Assembly (NCBI GenBank): GCA_030706735.1
Contig: JAUZNZ010000015.1
Location: forward strand, 1 to 64,000
Origin: Bacteroidota bacterium
Lineage (GTDB): Bacteria; Bacteroidota; Bacteroidia; Chitinophagales; Chitinophagaceae
Direction: 5' to 3'
DNA length: 64,000 nucleotides
Each line of letters begins with the position of its first letter. Position 1 is the first letter of the stretch. Positions 34,880 to 43,874 of this stretch are shown in pieces. The position numbers and the translations under genes were made by a program. The notes under the pieces are model-generated. The model was not told the origin of the DNA. It was given only the letters and a program-made list of their open reading frames with translations, and did no database searches.

Positions 34880-35728
34880 CTATCCCAACTGCACCCGGCG
34901 GAAGAGGGTGACCTTCACTTCGCTGTCAACAGCCTTGAGGTAATCGGAAACCGTCTTGGAGGAGTCCTTTACGAAAGGCTGTGCGGCAAGTGTATTTTCT
35001 TTAAAGAAAGCATTGAGCTTGCCGACGGCGATCTTGTCGATCATCTCGTCCGGCTTGCCCGCCATCTTGGGGTCATTGCGGATCTGCTCGGTAACGATCG
35101 CTTTTTCACGCGCGATCGTCTCGGCCGGAACCGAGTCGGCATCGACAGCCACCGGATTCATGGCTGCGATCTGCATGGCAATATCCCTTCCGGCTTCGAG
35201 CACGGCAGGGCTGTTCTTGCTCAGACCGACCAATACGCCCATCCGGTAAGCGCCATGGATATAGGCGGCGACGCCGGTGGCGTCCACCCTTTCAAATCGG
35301 GTCAGCTGCACCTTTTCGCCGATCTTGGCGACCTGGTCGTTGATCTTATCTGAAATGGAAGCGCCGTCCAGCTTTGCGGCCAGCAGCTCGTCCAGGGAAT
35401 GAACATTGTTTTTCAGCGCAACGTCCATGATGCTCCTGGCAAACGCGACGAAATCCGCATTCTTGGCGACAAAATCCGTTTCACAGGCCAGCGTGGTGAT
35501 CAAACCGGTCTTATTATCGGGCGTCGTCGTGGCGATGATCACGCCTTCCTTTGCTTCGCGGTCGCTGCGCAGAGCGGCTACCTTCTGCCCTTTCTTGCGC
35601 AGATAATCGATGGCCTTTTCAAAATCGCCATCACTCTCCACCAATGCCTTCCGGCAATCCATCATCCCCGCGCCGGTGGTCTGGCGCAATTTGTTGATAT
35701 CTGCTGCTGTTATCGTTGCAGTTGACAT
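34880..35728 (-). CDS. tsf: Translation elongation factor Ts
   Basis: The N-terminal UBA-like part has ITAADINKLRQTTGAGMMDC and KALVESDGDFEKAIDYLRKKG, the usual EF-Ts start. The TDFV motif that contacts EF-Tu follows (ACETDFVAKN), and the C-terminal dimerisation region ends in VTLFRRVQLG. EF-Ts recycles EF-Tu-GDP. The start is taken at the second Met (35728) because MSTATITAADI resembles the family; ATG 35734 adds two residues. It lies 44 bases after rpsB. Confidence 0.96.
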   Translation of the reverse strand: MSTATITAADINKLRQTTGAGMMDCRKALVESDGDFEKAIDYLRKKGQKVAALRSDREAKEGVIIATTTPDNKTGLITTLACETDFVAKNADFVAFARSIMDVALKNNVHSLDELLAAKLDGASISDKINDQVAKIGEKVQLTRFERVDATGVAAYIHGAYRMGVLVGLSKNSPAVLEAGRDIAMQIAAMNPVAVDADSVPAETIAREKAIVTEQIRNDPKMAGKPDEMIDKIAVGKLNAFFKENTLAAQPFVKDSSKTVSDYLKAVDSEVKVTLFRRVQLG

Positions 35729-35772
35729 ATTCATTGACTTTTTACAGTTTTAAAATACCCTACATCGGGCTC

Positions 35773-36642
35773 CTACCTCGCCCCCGTACGTCTGGCCGTA
35801 TTGGGCATCCTGCGTTTAGGCTGGCTGGTGCCTTTCACTTTCTCACCCCTTGCACGGGATGCTTCTCCCTCTGCCTCCGCCTGTAAGCGGGCCGCCTTCC
35901 GTTCATTCTCATCGGTACCCGATTCTTCGACCTCATCATCCTTCGCGGCTTGTCTTTCGGCCAGGCCTTCGGCGATCGCGGCCGTAACATACCCGGCAAT
36001 GATCGCAATGGATTTCGTGGCGTCGTCATTGGCAGGGATCGCAAAATCCACTTTATTGGGATCGCAATTGGTATCGACCATGCCGAAAGTCATGACCCCG
36101 AGACGCCTGGCTTCTGCCAGCGCAATATGCTCGTGTCCGATATCGACGATGAACAGCGCGGCGGGAACACGGCCCAGCTGCGCAATACCGCCCAATACCT
36201 TTTCCATCTTATCCTTATCGCGGGCCAGCGTGAGACGTTCCTTCTTCGTGATGCTGTCAAACGTGCCGTCATTGAGCATTTTGTCGATGCTGAGCATCTT
36301 CTTTACGCTCTTGCGGACCGTGTTGAAATTGGTGAGCATGCCGCCCAGCCAGCGTTCGGTCACGAAGGGCATGTTCACTTTCTTGGCGCATTCGGTCACG
36401 ATCTCTTTCGCCTGTTTCTTGGTGCCGACGAACATGATCTTTTTGCCGCTCTTGGCGATCTGTTTCAAGGCCGCCGCAGCCTCCTGGAGACTTTCCGTGG
36501 TCTTGTTCAGGTCGATGATGTGAATGCCTTTCTTCTCGGCGAATATATAGGGCAGCATCTTGGGGTTCCACTTCTTACGCAGGTGACCGAAATGAACACC
36601 GGCTTCGAGGAGTTGCTGTTGTAATGAAGTGTTATTTTCCAT
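35773..36642 (-). CDS. rpsB: 30S ribosomal protein uS2
   Basis: Clear uS2: [19 protein letters not shown] at the start, [32 protein letters not shown], and [19 protein letters not shown]. The 289-residue length exceeds the about 235-250 of most uS2 because of a charged, disordered C-terminal extension of about 55 residues (Glu/Lys/Arg-rich, ending RRTGAR), seen in several Bacteroidota. It sits in the conserved ribosomal operon between rpsI and tsf. Confidence 0.97.
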   Translation of the reverse strand: MENNTSLQQQLLEAGVHFGHLRKKWNPKMLPYIFAEKKGIHIIDLNKTTESLQEAAAALKQIAKSGKKIMFVGTKKQAKEIVTECAKKVNMPFVTERWLGGMLTNFNTVRKSVKKMLSIDKMLNDGTFDSITKKERLTLARDKDKMEKVLGGIAQLGRVPAALFIVDIGHEHIALAEARRLGVMTFGMVDTNCDPNKVDFAIPANDDATKSIAIIAGYVTAAIAEGLAERQAAKDDEVEESGTDENERKAARLQAEAEGEASRARGEKVKGTSQPKRRMPNTARRTGAR

Positions 36643-36670
36643 TTTTTGTTTTTTGAGCCTCTGTCGAGCC

Positions 36671-36690
36671 GCAAGCTATAAGCTGCAAGC
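36671..36690. repeat. Short AGCTGCAAGC-type dispersed repeat
   Basis: The rpsI-rpsB gap holds GCAAGCTATAAGCTGCAAGC. The last ten bases (AGCTGCAAGC) recur at 56936-56945, between tetR and paaE, in an intergenic palindrome. Such AGCTTGTAGCTTGCAG-like units are common dispersed repeats in this phylum; the role is unknown. Confidence 0.4.
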
Positions 36691-36726
36691 CTCACATAGG
36701 ACTTATAAATAGTAATGATCTTTTCT

Positions 36727-37116
36727 TTAACGTTTGCTGAACTGGTAGCTTCTCCTGGCCTTCTTGCGACCGGGCTTCTTACGCTCAACAGAACGCGGGT
36801 CGCGACGCAGCAGACCGGCAGCCTTCAGGGCCGGACGCCATTCCGGATTGACTTCCAGCAGCGCGCGGGCAATGCCCAACTTGGCCGCCTCTGCCTGACC
36901 TTTCATGCCTCCGCCGGTGGCATTGATCTTTACGTCATATTTGTCGCCTTGCTCGATCGCCTTAAAAGGCATCTCCACCTGGTTCTGTAAGTAGACCAGG
37001 GAGAAATAATCCTTGTAATCCTTATCATTGATAATGATCTTGCCTTCCCCTTTACTCAGGAATACCCTTGTAACGGCTTCTTTACGGCGACCAACTGCAT
37101 TCTTTTGCTTTTCCAT
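36727..37116 (-). CDS. rpsI: 30S ribosomal protein uS9
   Basis: The 129-residue protein is a typical uS9: N-terminal GRRKEAVTRVFL, then the central GGGMKGQAEAAKLGIARALLE, and the basic tail ERKKPGRKKARRSYQFSKR whose final Lys-Arg reaches the decoding centre tRNA. Gene order rplM-rpsI (12-base gap) is universal in bacteria. Confidence 0.97.
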   Translation of the reverse strand: MEKQKNAVGRRKEAVTRVFLSKGEGKIIINDKDYKDYFSLVYLQNQVEMPFKAIEQGDKYDVKINATGGGMKGQAEAAKLGIARALLEVNPEWRPALKAAGLLRRDPRSVERKKPGRKKARRSYQFSKR

Positions 37117-37128
37117 GGTTCTGAATGA

Positions 37129-37572
37129 TTAGAAAGTGAGTGTTTTAGGTTGCTGAGCGCCATGGGGATGCTTGTCGCCGGCATACACAAATAATTTCTT
37201 GAACATCTTGCGGCCAAGACGGTTCTTCGGCAACATGCCCTTGACGGCCCTTTCAATCACCGCCTCGGGACGGCGCTTCAGCAGGCTCTTGGCTGCTTCT
37301 TCCTTTTTGCCGCCCGGATACCCGGAAAAATTGATATAGATCTTGTCTTCCAGCTTGTCGCCGGTGAAAATGACCTTATCCGCATTGATGAAGACGATAA
37401 AATCGCCACAGTCGGCATGGGGCGTGTAATAGGCCTTGTTCTTGCCCCGAAGGATCGCAGCGATCCGGGAGCACACGCGTCCGACGGTTTGATTAGTACC
37501 GTCCACGACATACCAGTCGCGCTTCACGGTAGCCTCATTCGCGTGTTTGGTGGTGAAATGTAATTTGCTCAT
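37129..37572 (-). CDS. rplM: 50S ribosomal protein uL13
   Basis: A normal-length uL13 (147 residues): [45 protein letters not shown] and the C-terminal [20 protein letters not shown]-type block. First gene of the translation operon; a TACCTTTG promoter box and a strong hairpin in the leader lie upstream (37577-37663). Confidence 0.97.
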   Translation of the reverse strand: MSKLHFTTKHANEATVKRDWYVVDGTNQTVGRVCSRIAAILRGKNKAYYTPHADCGDFIVFINADKVIFTGDKLEDKIYINFSGYPGGKKEEAAKSLLKRRPEAVIERAVKGMLPKNRLGRKMFKKLFVYAGDKHPHGAQQPKTLTF

Positions 37573-37576
37573 TTTC

Positions 37577-37663
37577 TTGTTGTTTTAATTAAGCGGCCGC
37601 TATCCCGGCCACATGAAAATTAATTGGACGGCAAAGGTAGGACGAATGCGGCCCAAGTTCCAA
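37577..37663 (-). promoter_or_regulatory. rplM operon promoter and structured leader
   Basis: On the minus strand, TTG at 37663-37661, a 21-base spacer and TACCTTTG at 37639-37632 form a promoter. The 50-base leader that follows can fold: AATTAA and TTAATT close an outer stem, and GGCCG/CGGCC an inner one, with the loop around 37600-37606. This is a candidate autoregulatory target for a ribosomal protein, by analogy only. Confidence 0.5.
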
Positions 37664-37819
37664 GAAAAAGAGGGGTTATTTTGGAGGACTATCTGCAATT
37701 AATTGATTTTCAATTAAAATTTCGCTCATTTGCGAAATCCCAGGCCCCGTTCCGCCTCATTCCCGACCTACGCCGGCAGACCGGCCCCGAGGAAAAGAAA
37801 AAACGGCTAAATTACAGCC

Positions 37820-38428
37820 ATGTCATCGCTTACACACGCCCTGGGGCGCAGCCAGTTCGGCAACCCCGCCAACAAAGGCAACCTGATCCCGCTGGAAGAG
37901 GCCTATTCCCTCCTTAATGAATGGGTCCCCAATGAACGCCTGCATCTGCACATGCAGCAGGTAGCCGCGGTGATGAAGGCCTGGGCGCTGGAGAAGGAAG
38001 GCGCCGACGAACAGACCGCACGCATGTGGGAGCTGGCCGGTCTTCTGCACGACGCCGACTGGGAAAAATATCCCACGGAACACTGCCGGGTCATTATCGA
38101 AAAGCTGGAAGAAATGAACGTCGATCCGGATCTGATCCACTGCATCGCCTCGCATGGACCTCGTTATTTTGGCGTGGAGCCCGTGAGCAACATGGATAAA
38201 ATGATCTATGTATTCGATGAATTGTCCGGCTTCATACATGCTGCCGCCCTGATCCGCCCCACACGCTATGAGGGCATGGACGTGAAGAGCGTACTGAAGA
38301 AGTTGAAGACGCCGTCCTTTGCGGCACAGGTTAGCCGGGACGATATCCATGATGCGATCAGCCGCATCGACCACAGTCTGGAAGAGATCATCACGTTTAT
38401 CATCGAGCACCAGAAGAATGTGCTGTGA
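37820..38428 (+). CDS. HD-domain hydrolase
   Basis: The protein carries an HD-superfamily phosphohydrolase core: the first His in RLHLHMQQV, the HD pair in LLHDADWEKYP (about residue 75), a later SHG and an Asp in M-I-Y-V-F-D-E-L-S-G. It resembles the HDIG-type hydrolases encoded on many Bacteroidota chromosomes, active on nucleotides or phosphate esters; the substrate is not predictable. ATG 37820 follows the divergent rplM promoter by about 150 bases. Confidence 0.83.
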   Translation: MSSLTHALGRSQFGNPANKGNLIPLEEAYSLLNEWVPNERLHLHMQQVAAVMKAWALEKEGADEQTARMWELAGLLHDADWEKYPTEHCRVIIEKLEEMNVDPDLIHCIASHGPRYFGVEPVSNMDKMIYVFDELSGFIHAAALIRPTRYEGMDVKSVLKKLKTPSFAAQVSRDDIHDAISRIDHSLEEIITFIIEHQKNVL

Positions 38429-38465
38429 ACCGGTCTGCAGCCGCCGTCATCATCATCCTGCCCTT

Positions 38466-41411
38466 TCATCTCCTGCCTACTAATATGCCTGTCTGGGCGC
38501 TCTGTTGCCTGAAGACGAGCTTCAGCACGTAATATCCTGTCGACAGCGACGATATACGCAGGGGCAGCCGGCTTATCGGCAGGCTGTGGGGGCCGGCGGC
38601 CTGATCACCCAATTCGGTAGTGGCCAGCACCTGGCCCTGGAAATTCATCACGGCCAGCGAGGCCTTTCCATAGCCGGGCAATTGATAGGAGATCGTTCCA
38701 TCCCCGCCGGTCAGGGGATTGGGATAGACCGCGATATGCAGGGCGTTCGGGTCGTTATTGATATTGAGTACCGGGGTCGTAACCGTATTGGTCAGGTTCT
38801 TGCTGACATACACGCGATACTCACCGGCGGCGAGGTTAAAGCTCTGTGAGCTGCCTGTTGTCGTAAAGGGCTCGCCCGTAAAATAATTATACCAGGTGCC
38901 CGAGGTGGGGAAGGTTATGCTGCCGGAATTCGGCGCCACGTCGAAATTGCCGATAACGGCGACACTCAGGCTATCGGTGCTGACCTGCAAGCTCTTGACT
39001 GCACCGTTCAGTGAGTAGACCAATCCCGAAGCGGCCGGGCTCGCCAGCCCCGGATAGAGGTTCCGGAGTTTAAGCATCGCCGCATACACGTCGTGCAAGG
39101 CCTGTCTTGCAGGGTTCTTCAGGTAATCCCACCGGATCGGCTTTGGCGTAAGACGACAGGAACCGGAGGGGTCTACCGTGCCATTCGTACACCAGTTTAT
39201 CGAATAATCAAACCCCAGCTCGCCAAATTCCGTTAGCATCTTAGGCCCCGGGGCCATTGCCCAGAAGGCGGTGGTCATCGCATCCCGCTTCAAAGCCGTC
39301 GCCGTGTCTTTGTCCGAATACCCCGATCCGTTCCCGTTCCCGTACTGCTCATTGTTATACATCAGGCGTTCATCGTCATGACTTTCCTGGTAGACGATAT
39401 TATTGGGCACTGCCCATCCAAGCGCAGAATAGATGATGGGGCTCAGATCCCAGGTCGCGCCGCCGGGCGAGGTCGTGCCGTAACCCATCGAAGCCTGGTT
39501 CCAGGACGTGTTCAGATCGACGCCCCACAATAACATGCCCGTTGCGGCTTCTACCTTTTGTTCGCTTTGATCCGCGAACATCTCCAGGATACAGTAACTG
39601 TTCGATGATGCGGCTTGCATCTGGTTATAGATGGTATCCCAGATCGCGACGCGGCTTGCGTCATAGTTCCCCCAGGCGCCCACGTTACAATTGTTGCCCG
39701 TCGCATCGCAGGTCTTGGTCTGTGTGAACCCTTTCGCCAGATCCCAACGATATCCGTCGACGTGATAATTGGTCAGCCAATAGTTGATCACGCGCTGTGT
39801 GAAGGTCTTTGTGGCCGCGCTCTCATGGTTAAACTGGTATCCCACGTTAAAAGCGTGCGTCGGGTAGGGATTGAACCAGGGATTATTGGCGGCAGGTACG
39901 CCCAAAGCGCCGTTCCAGTACATCTGTACCATCGGCGAACTGCCAAAGGAGTGATTCATCACCATATCCATGATCACCGCCATGCCCTGTTGATGGCAGG
40001 CGTCCACGAACTGTTTGACGGCGGTCGCGGTTCCATACACTTTTTCGGGTGCAAAATAGAAATTAGGGTTATAGCCCCAGCTATTCGAACCCTCGAAATT
40101 CGTAAAGGGCTCGACCTCGACCGCATTCACCCCGAGATGCTTCAGGTAACTCAGGGTATCGATCAGGGCCTGCCAGTTGCCCGCATTAGTGAAGTCGCTT
40201 AGCCAAAGCTCATAGATCAGCAGGTTCTTCTTGTCCGGCCGCTGAAAATTGGTGACCTGCCAGTTGTACGGCGTCTGATGGGTTTGAAGCACGCTGGCCA
40301 GCGTGCCCGCGGCACCGGCCGGGAAAGGCTTCAGACCGGGATACGTCGACGAGGGAATGCCCGGATCCACATTCTTGTCCAGCACCTTTTCGGTGTTATA
40401 ATCCGCGAGCACCAACGAATCGTCGATCACATATTGATAGGCATACTCCGTTCCGGGTGTCAGTCCGCCGATCGTCAGCCAGAAATAATTGCTGTCCGGC
40501 GTCTCATTCATCTGGTATTTCGTCTGCTGTGTCCAATTGTTAAAATCGCCGACTACCACGATCTTATGTTTCTGCGGCGCATACAGCACCAGGGTCGCCG
40601 AGCTGTCTCCGGCGGGATAATTGATCCCTTCCTTCGCGCCGGCAGGGATCGGCGCGATGGTCACCGCGCCCGAGACGAAGAAGTTGAGCGTGTCGGACAC
40701 GTAGGTTCCCGGGCCGTTGTCGGCAACACCGACCAGCTGCTGATTGCCTGCTGTCGTGATGGGAAGAACGCGTGCGACAGAATCCGACGCGGCCGCCGAG
40801 GCCGCCAGCACTCCATTCAGGTAAAGGTTCAGCGTAGCGGGCTGATTGCTCAGGAACTTCGCCGCGATCGAATCGCCGACCTTCTTATTGATCGGCTCCA
40901 ATACCGGGTTATATTTAGGTTGAGACGGCGGCAGGGCGAACCGCACGGCCAGGCTGAGGGTATAGACCTGTACATACATGTCGCCGCCATCGCTGTTGCG
41001 CTGGGCCAATGAGCCGCTTCCGTTGCGAAAGAGGATAGCGATACGCAGGATCTGTTCGCCGGGCGGCACACCATAGTACGCGCGGATGTTGGGGATCGTA
41101 AAAGAGTATTTGTTGCTGCCAAGATAGATCGCCTGGAGAGCGGCGTTCGGCTGGTTGAAATTTTGGTTGAACTTTACATACCGCCAATTGCCCGGGCCTG
41201 TACTCAGGTTAGTGATCACGCCTGTGTGCACATACACATCACTGGTATTCGCATAATTGAGCAGGCCCTGGTTGCCCTTCGTACAATCCACGGTGATCGT
41301 AACCGCCGATGTATCGACGGGGAAGGCCGGGCTCGTGGTCAATTCCTGTGCATGCAGTCCCTGCGCTATCAGCAGCAACCCACCCAGTGCAAAGCAAATC
41401 TTCTTCATCAT
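38466..41411 (-). CDS. Secreted GH13 alpha-amylase with T9SS sorting domain
   Basis: A signal peptide (ending HAQ, residue 22) precedes a Bacteroidota N-terminal beta domain (25-250), a CBM48/Ig-like domain with VVVGDFNNW (about 260-340), and a GH13 barrel (about 395-790). The catalytic residues are Asp557 (VDGYRWD), Glu610 (YCILEMF) and Asp678 (ESHDDE), with DMVMNH as region I. The C-terminal 80 residues, starting IAVYPNPL, are a type A T9SS sorting domain. It should be exported to the surface or medium to cut alpha-glucans. Last gene of the Sus-type operon; the gap to the SusF-like gene is 48 bases. Confidence 0.94.
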   Translation of the reverse strand: MMKKICFALGGLLLIAQGLHAQELTTSPAFPVDTSAVTITVDCTKGNQGLLNYANTSDVYVHTGVITNLSTGPGNWRYVKFNQNFNQPNAALQAIYLGSNKYSFTIPNIRAYYGVPPGEQILRIAILFRNGSGSLAQRNSDGGDMYVQVYTLSLAVRFALPPSQPKYNPVLEPINKKVGDSIAAKFLSNQPATLNLYLNGVLAASAAASDSVARVLPITTAGNQQLVGVADNGPGTYVSDTLNFFVSGAVTIAPIPAGAKEGINYPAGDSSATLVLYAPQKHKIVVVGDFNNWTQQTKYQMNETPDSNYFWLTIGGLTPGTEYAYQYVIDDSLVLADYNTEKVLDKNVDPGIPSSTYPGLKPFPAGAAGTLASVLQTHQTPYNWQVTNFQRPDKKNLLIYELWLSDFTNAGNWQALIDTLSYLKHLGVNAVEVEPFTNFEGSNSWGYNPNFYFAPEKVYGTATAVKQFVDACHQQGMAVIMDMVMNHSFGSSPMVQMYWNGALGVPAANNPWFNPYPTHAFNVGYQFNHESAATKTFTQRVINYWLTNYHVDGYRWDLAKGFTQTKTCDATGNNCNVGAWGNYDASRVAIWDTIYNQMQAASSNSYCILEMFADQSEQKVEAATGMLLWGVDLNTSWNQASMGYGTTSPGGATWDLSPIIYSALGWAVPNNIVYQESHDDERLMYNNEQYGNGNGSGYSDKDTATALKRDAMTTAFWAMAPGPKMLTEFGELGFDYSINWCTNGTVDPSGSCRLTPKPIRWDYLKNPARQALHDVYAAMLKLRNLYPGLASPAASGLVYSLNGAVKSLQVSTDSLSVAVIGNFDVAPNSGSITFPTSGTWYNYFTGEPFTTTGSSQSFNLAAGEYRVYVSKNLTNTVTTPVLNINNDPNALHIAVYPNPLTGGDGTISYQLPGYGKASLAVMNFQGQVLATTELGDQAAGPHSLPISRLPLRISSLSTGYYVLKLVFRQQSAQTGILVGRR

Positions 41412-41459
41412 GTTGACCTCCAGACGAATTAGGGGAACCCAAAATTGTATTCTTACGGC

Positions 41460-42950
41460 CTATGGTCCCGTCACGGTAAAGCTCATCGTTAAAAAATTCA
41501 CGTCGATCACGTAGCTCCCGGTTGCCGCCGGAGCCGGCGTATTCGAGCCGGGCACCGCGCCGTCCACCAGCAGGGTTGTACCAGCGGTCGCCGTTCCATC
41601 CGTCGATCCGCCAAACTTATGGCCCCAATCCCCATTCAGCGGGAGGAACAAATATGACTTTCCGGTGGTCAAAGGTATGGTGATCTGGAATTCCGCATTG
41701 CTGACCTGTGTGAATTGTTGCGAAGGGACGGGCACCGGATTGTTCCACTGGCCCGCCGTTGCATCGCCGACGATGTACAGATTCGCCGGCACGGGTGTTC
41801 CGGCATATGGCGTCACGGTATAGGTGTTTGTCTGGAAGTTGACGACGACCTCATAAAGTCCTGTTGCTCCCGGCGCGGGGGTGTTCGATCCTGGCACAGC
41901 GCCGTCTGCCAGCAGTGTACCGCCACCCGATCCCGTCCCATCGGTCGAGCCGCCGAACTTATGGCCCCAATCGCCGTTCACGGGCAGGAAAAGATAGCTC
42001 TTGCCGGCTGTCAGGTTGAGAATGATGCCGAAGGAGACCGCATTGATCTTCGTAAACTGCTGCAAAGGCGTCGGAACAGGATTGTTCCATTGACCGGCCG
42101 TGGCATCGCCGACGATATACAGGGCCGCCGGCGCAGCGACATAGGTCGTCAAATTGATCGTCACCGCGGGAGACATGGTCAGTACCGTGGAATAACCGCC
42201 AACATACCCAACGATGCGGAACTCCACGTTCTTTGTCGTCCCGCCGATCACGCCGGCTGCGATGGCCGCCGTATTCAGGTCATTGACATCGATCGCATCG
42301 CCGAGCGAGGTGCCCAGCTGCCAGGCCTGCGGATGCTGAAACGTTCCGCCGACGGTATCCATTTGCAGGACATAGTCGATCGTCTTGTTGCCGTAGGTGC
42401 TCGGATTCCACGTAAAGGAGATCGCGTTATTGGTGGCGTTGCTGATCTGGAGGACAAGCGGAGCGGTCGAAGAGGCGTTCAGCTTGATCGGCACCGCGTA
42501 CGGCGTCGCATTGACGGTCAGGACATTCGACTTGTACTGCTCGTTATTGTTTGCATACGAAGACGTGATGCGCACATCCAGGGTATATGCCTTCCCGGCG
42601 GAAAAGCCGAAATTGGCCAGAAGGCTGTTGAATTGATTCCCGGTAAAGGAGTAGCTAAGCGGACCATTTACCGTTACCGTTGCCTCGTGAGCGAAATTCC
42701 TGCCCGTCGAATCAAGCTCAATGACAAATTTCTGGTGGAGGGAATCGGTGCCGTACTTCGGATTGCTCCAGCTGAGCGTAAGCACGTTGTTGGAGGAATC
42801 GGCCGGGCCGGGGGCGACCGTCGTCGTCGAGCTCTTCAATACGGGTGCGCTCCCGTTCGCATAGTAAGCATTCGACTCCTTCTTGCATGCGGTAAACAGC
42901 ACCGGGCACAGGAGCAGGGCCGCAACAAGGGTTCTTAAACTATTTTTCAT
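41460..42950 (-). CDS. SusE/SusF-like glucan-binding lipoprotein, two C-terminal repeats
   Basis: A lipoprotein signal ends in LFTAC (Cys21). The N-terminal 250 residues hold two Ig-like segments of the SusE type, with V-L-T-L-S-W-S-N-P-K-Y. The C-terminal 220 residues are two tandem copies of about 105 residues, each with YIVGDATAGQWNNPVP, SYLFLP-NGDWGHKFGGSTDGT and DGAVPGSNTPAP. They belong to the SusE/F starch-binding (CBM) type; the conserved Trp and aromatic residues are the likely sugar contacts. Sits in the outer membrane with SusCD. One more copy of the module is in the neighbouring gene. Confidence 0.88.
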   Translation of the reverse strand: MKNSLRTLVAALLLCPVLFTACKKESNAYYANGSAPVLKSSTTTVAPGPADSSNNVLTLSWSNPKYGTDSLHQKFVIELDSTGRNFAHEATVTVNGPLSYSFTGNQFNSLLANFGFSAGKAYTLDVRITSSYANNNEQYKSNVLTVNATPYAVPIKLNASSTAPLVLQISNATNNAISFTWNPSTYGNKTIDYVLQMDTVGGTFQHPQAWQLGTSLGDAIDVNDLNTAAIAAGVIGGTTKNVEFRIVGYVGGYSTVLTMSPAVTINLTTYVAAPAALYIVGDATAGQWNNPVPTPLQQFTKINAVSFGIILNLTAGKSYLFLPVNGDWGHKFGGSTDGTGSGGGTLLADGAVPGSNTPAPGATGLYEVVVNFQTNTYTVTPYAGTPVPANLYIVGDATAGQWNNPVPVPSQQFTQVSNAEFQITIPLTTGKSYLFLPLNGDWGHKFGGSTDGTATAGTTLLVDGAVPGSNTPAPAATGSYVIDVNFLTMSFTVTGP

Positions 42951-42984
42951 AACCTTTTTTTAGAATTGATGATTGCATGCTATG

Positions 42985-43845
42985 TTATTGCGGGGTGACC
43001 GTATATTTCCCCGTTTGGAAGTTCACGTCGATCGTGTAGGTGCCGCTCGCACCCGGCGCCGGCGTATTCGCACCCGGCACCTTACCGTCCACGAGCAACG
43101 CGCCCGGCGCTGTTGTTCCATCGGTAGAACCGCCATACTTATGGCTCCAATCCCCGTTGTCGACCGGAATAAACAAATACGATTTGCCACCCGTGAGCGC
43201 GATCGTGATCTTAAACTCCGTAGAGCTGACTTTAGTGAATTGCTGGCTGGCCAGATTCGGGCTGTTATCCCATTGCGGACTTTCCGGCGTCGCATCCCCG
43301 ATCAGGAAGAGCGTACCCGAGGACGGGGGCGGAACGGCCGGCGGGGGAGAAAAAGGAGTGACGGAAAACGTCATGACGCTGGAGAACAGCGGAGCGGCCA
43401 GCGCGCTCGCAGACGTATAGGGTTGAATAAAGGACTCCACCCGCACCAGAACGGTATGTTTCTGATCCGCCTTCAGCAGCATGCCATTGCTGAACAAAGC
43501 ATTCAGCTCGGCAACCGTGAAGGTCTTGCTGAGATCCGGGCTGATCGACACCGCCGCATAATGGCTGCTGTTGAAACTGGGTGTCGTATCGAACTGAATA
43601 TAATATGTCACGTTCATGGAGCTGACCCCCGTGTTGAACTGGTAGTTCGGGTTCGTCCAGGTAAAGGTCACCGCAGTGGCCGTGGTGTCGGTGGAGGGCA
43701 GCGGAATGGAATCCGACAGGGAAGCCTTCAGCACGGGAGCCGTTCCTCCGGTAAAGTATACCTTGGCTTCATCCTTCTTGCAGGAGGCCAGCAGGAGCAG
43801 GCCCGGCGCAGCAATGAGGAGGAATGTTCTTATCAAGCGTTTCAT
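42985..43845 (-). CDS. SusE-like glucan-binding lipoprotein
   Basis: Lipobox LLASC (Cys22) and a SusE N-terminal domain with TAVTFTWTNPNYQFN (about residues 58-72). After a Pro/Ser-rich hinge (FSPPPAVPPPSS) comes one binding module with LFLIGDATPESPQWDN, SYLFIPVDNGDWSHKYGG and KVPGANTPAPGA, closely related to the two tandem modules of the next gene. It should help hold alpha-glucan at the surface. The gap to SusD is 29 bases and to the next gene 34, within one operon. Confidence 0.88.
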   Translation of the reverse strand: MKRLIRTFLLIAAPGLLLLASCKKDEAKVYFTGGTAPVLKASLSDSIPLPSTDTTATAVTFTWTNPNYQFNTGVSSMNVTYYIQFDTTPSFNSSHYAAVSISPDLSKTFTVAELNALFSNGMLLKADQKHTVLVRVESFIQPYTSASALAAPLFSSVMTFSVTPFSPPPAVPPPSSGTLFLIGDATPESPQWDNSPNLASQQFTKVSSTEFKITIALTGGKSYLFIPVDNGDWSHKYGGSTDGTTAPGALLVDGKVPGANTPAPGASGTYTIDVNFQTGKYTVTPQ

Positions 43846-43874
43846 AATGATCGATTATTTTGAGTATTCAATGT

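Noticed and set aside
34880-37572. Large antisense frames over rpsB, rpsI and tsf
   Set aside because: They mirror highly conserved ribosomal genes on the other strand and have no independent support.
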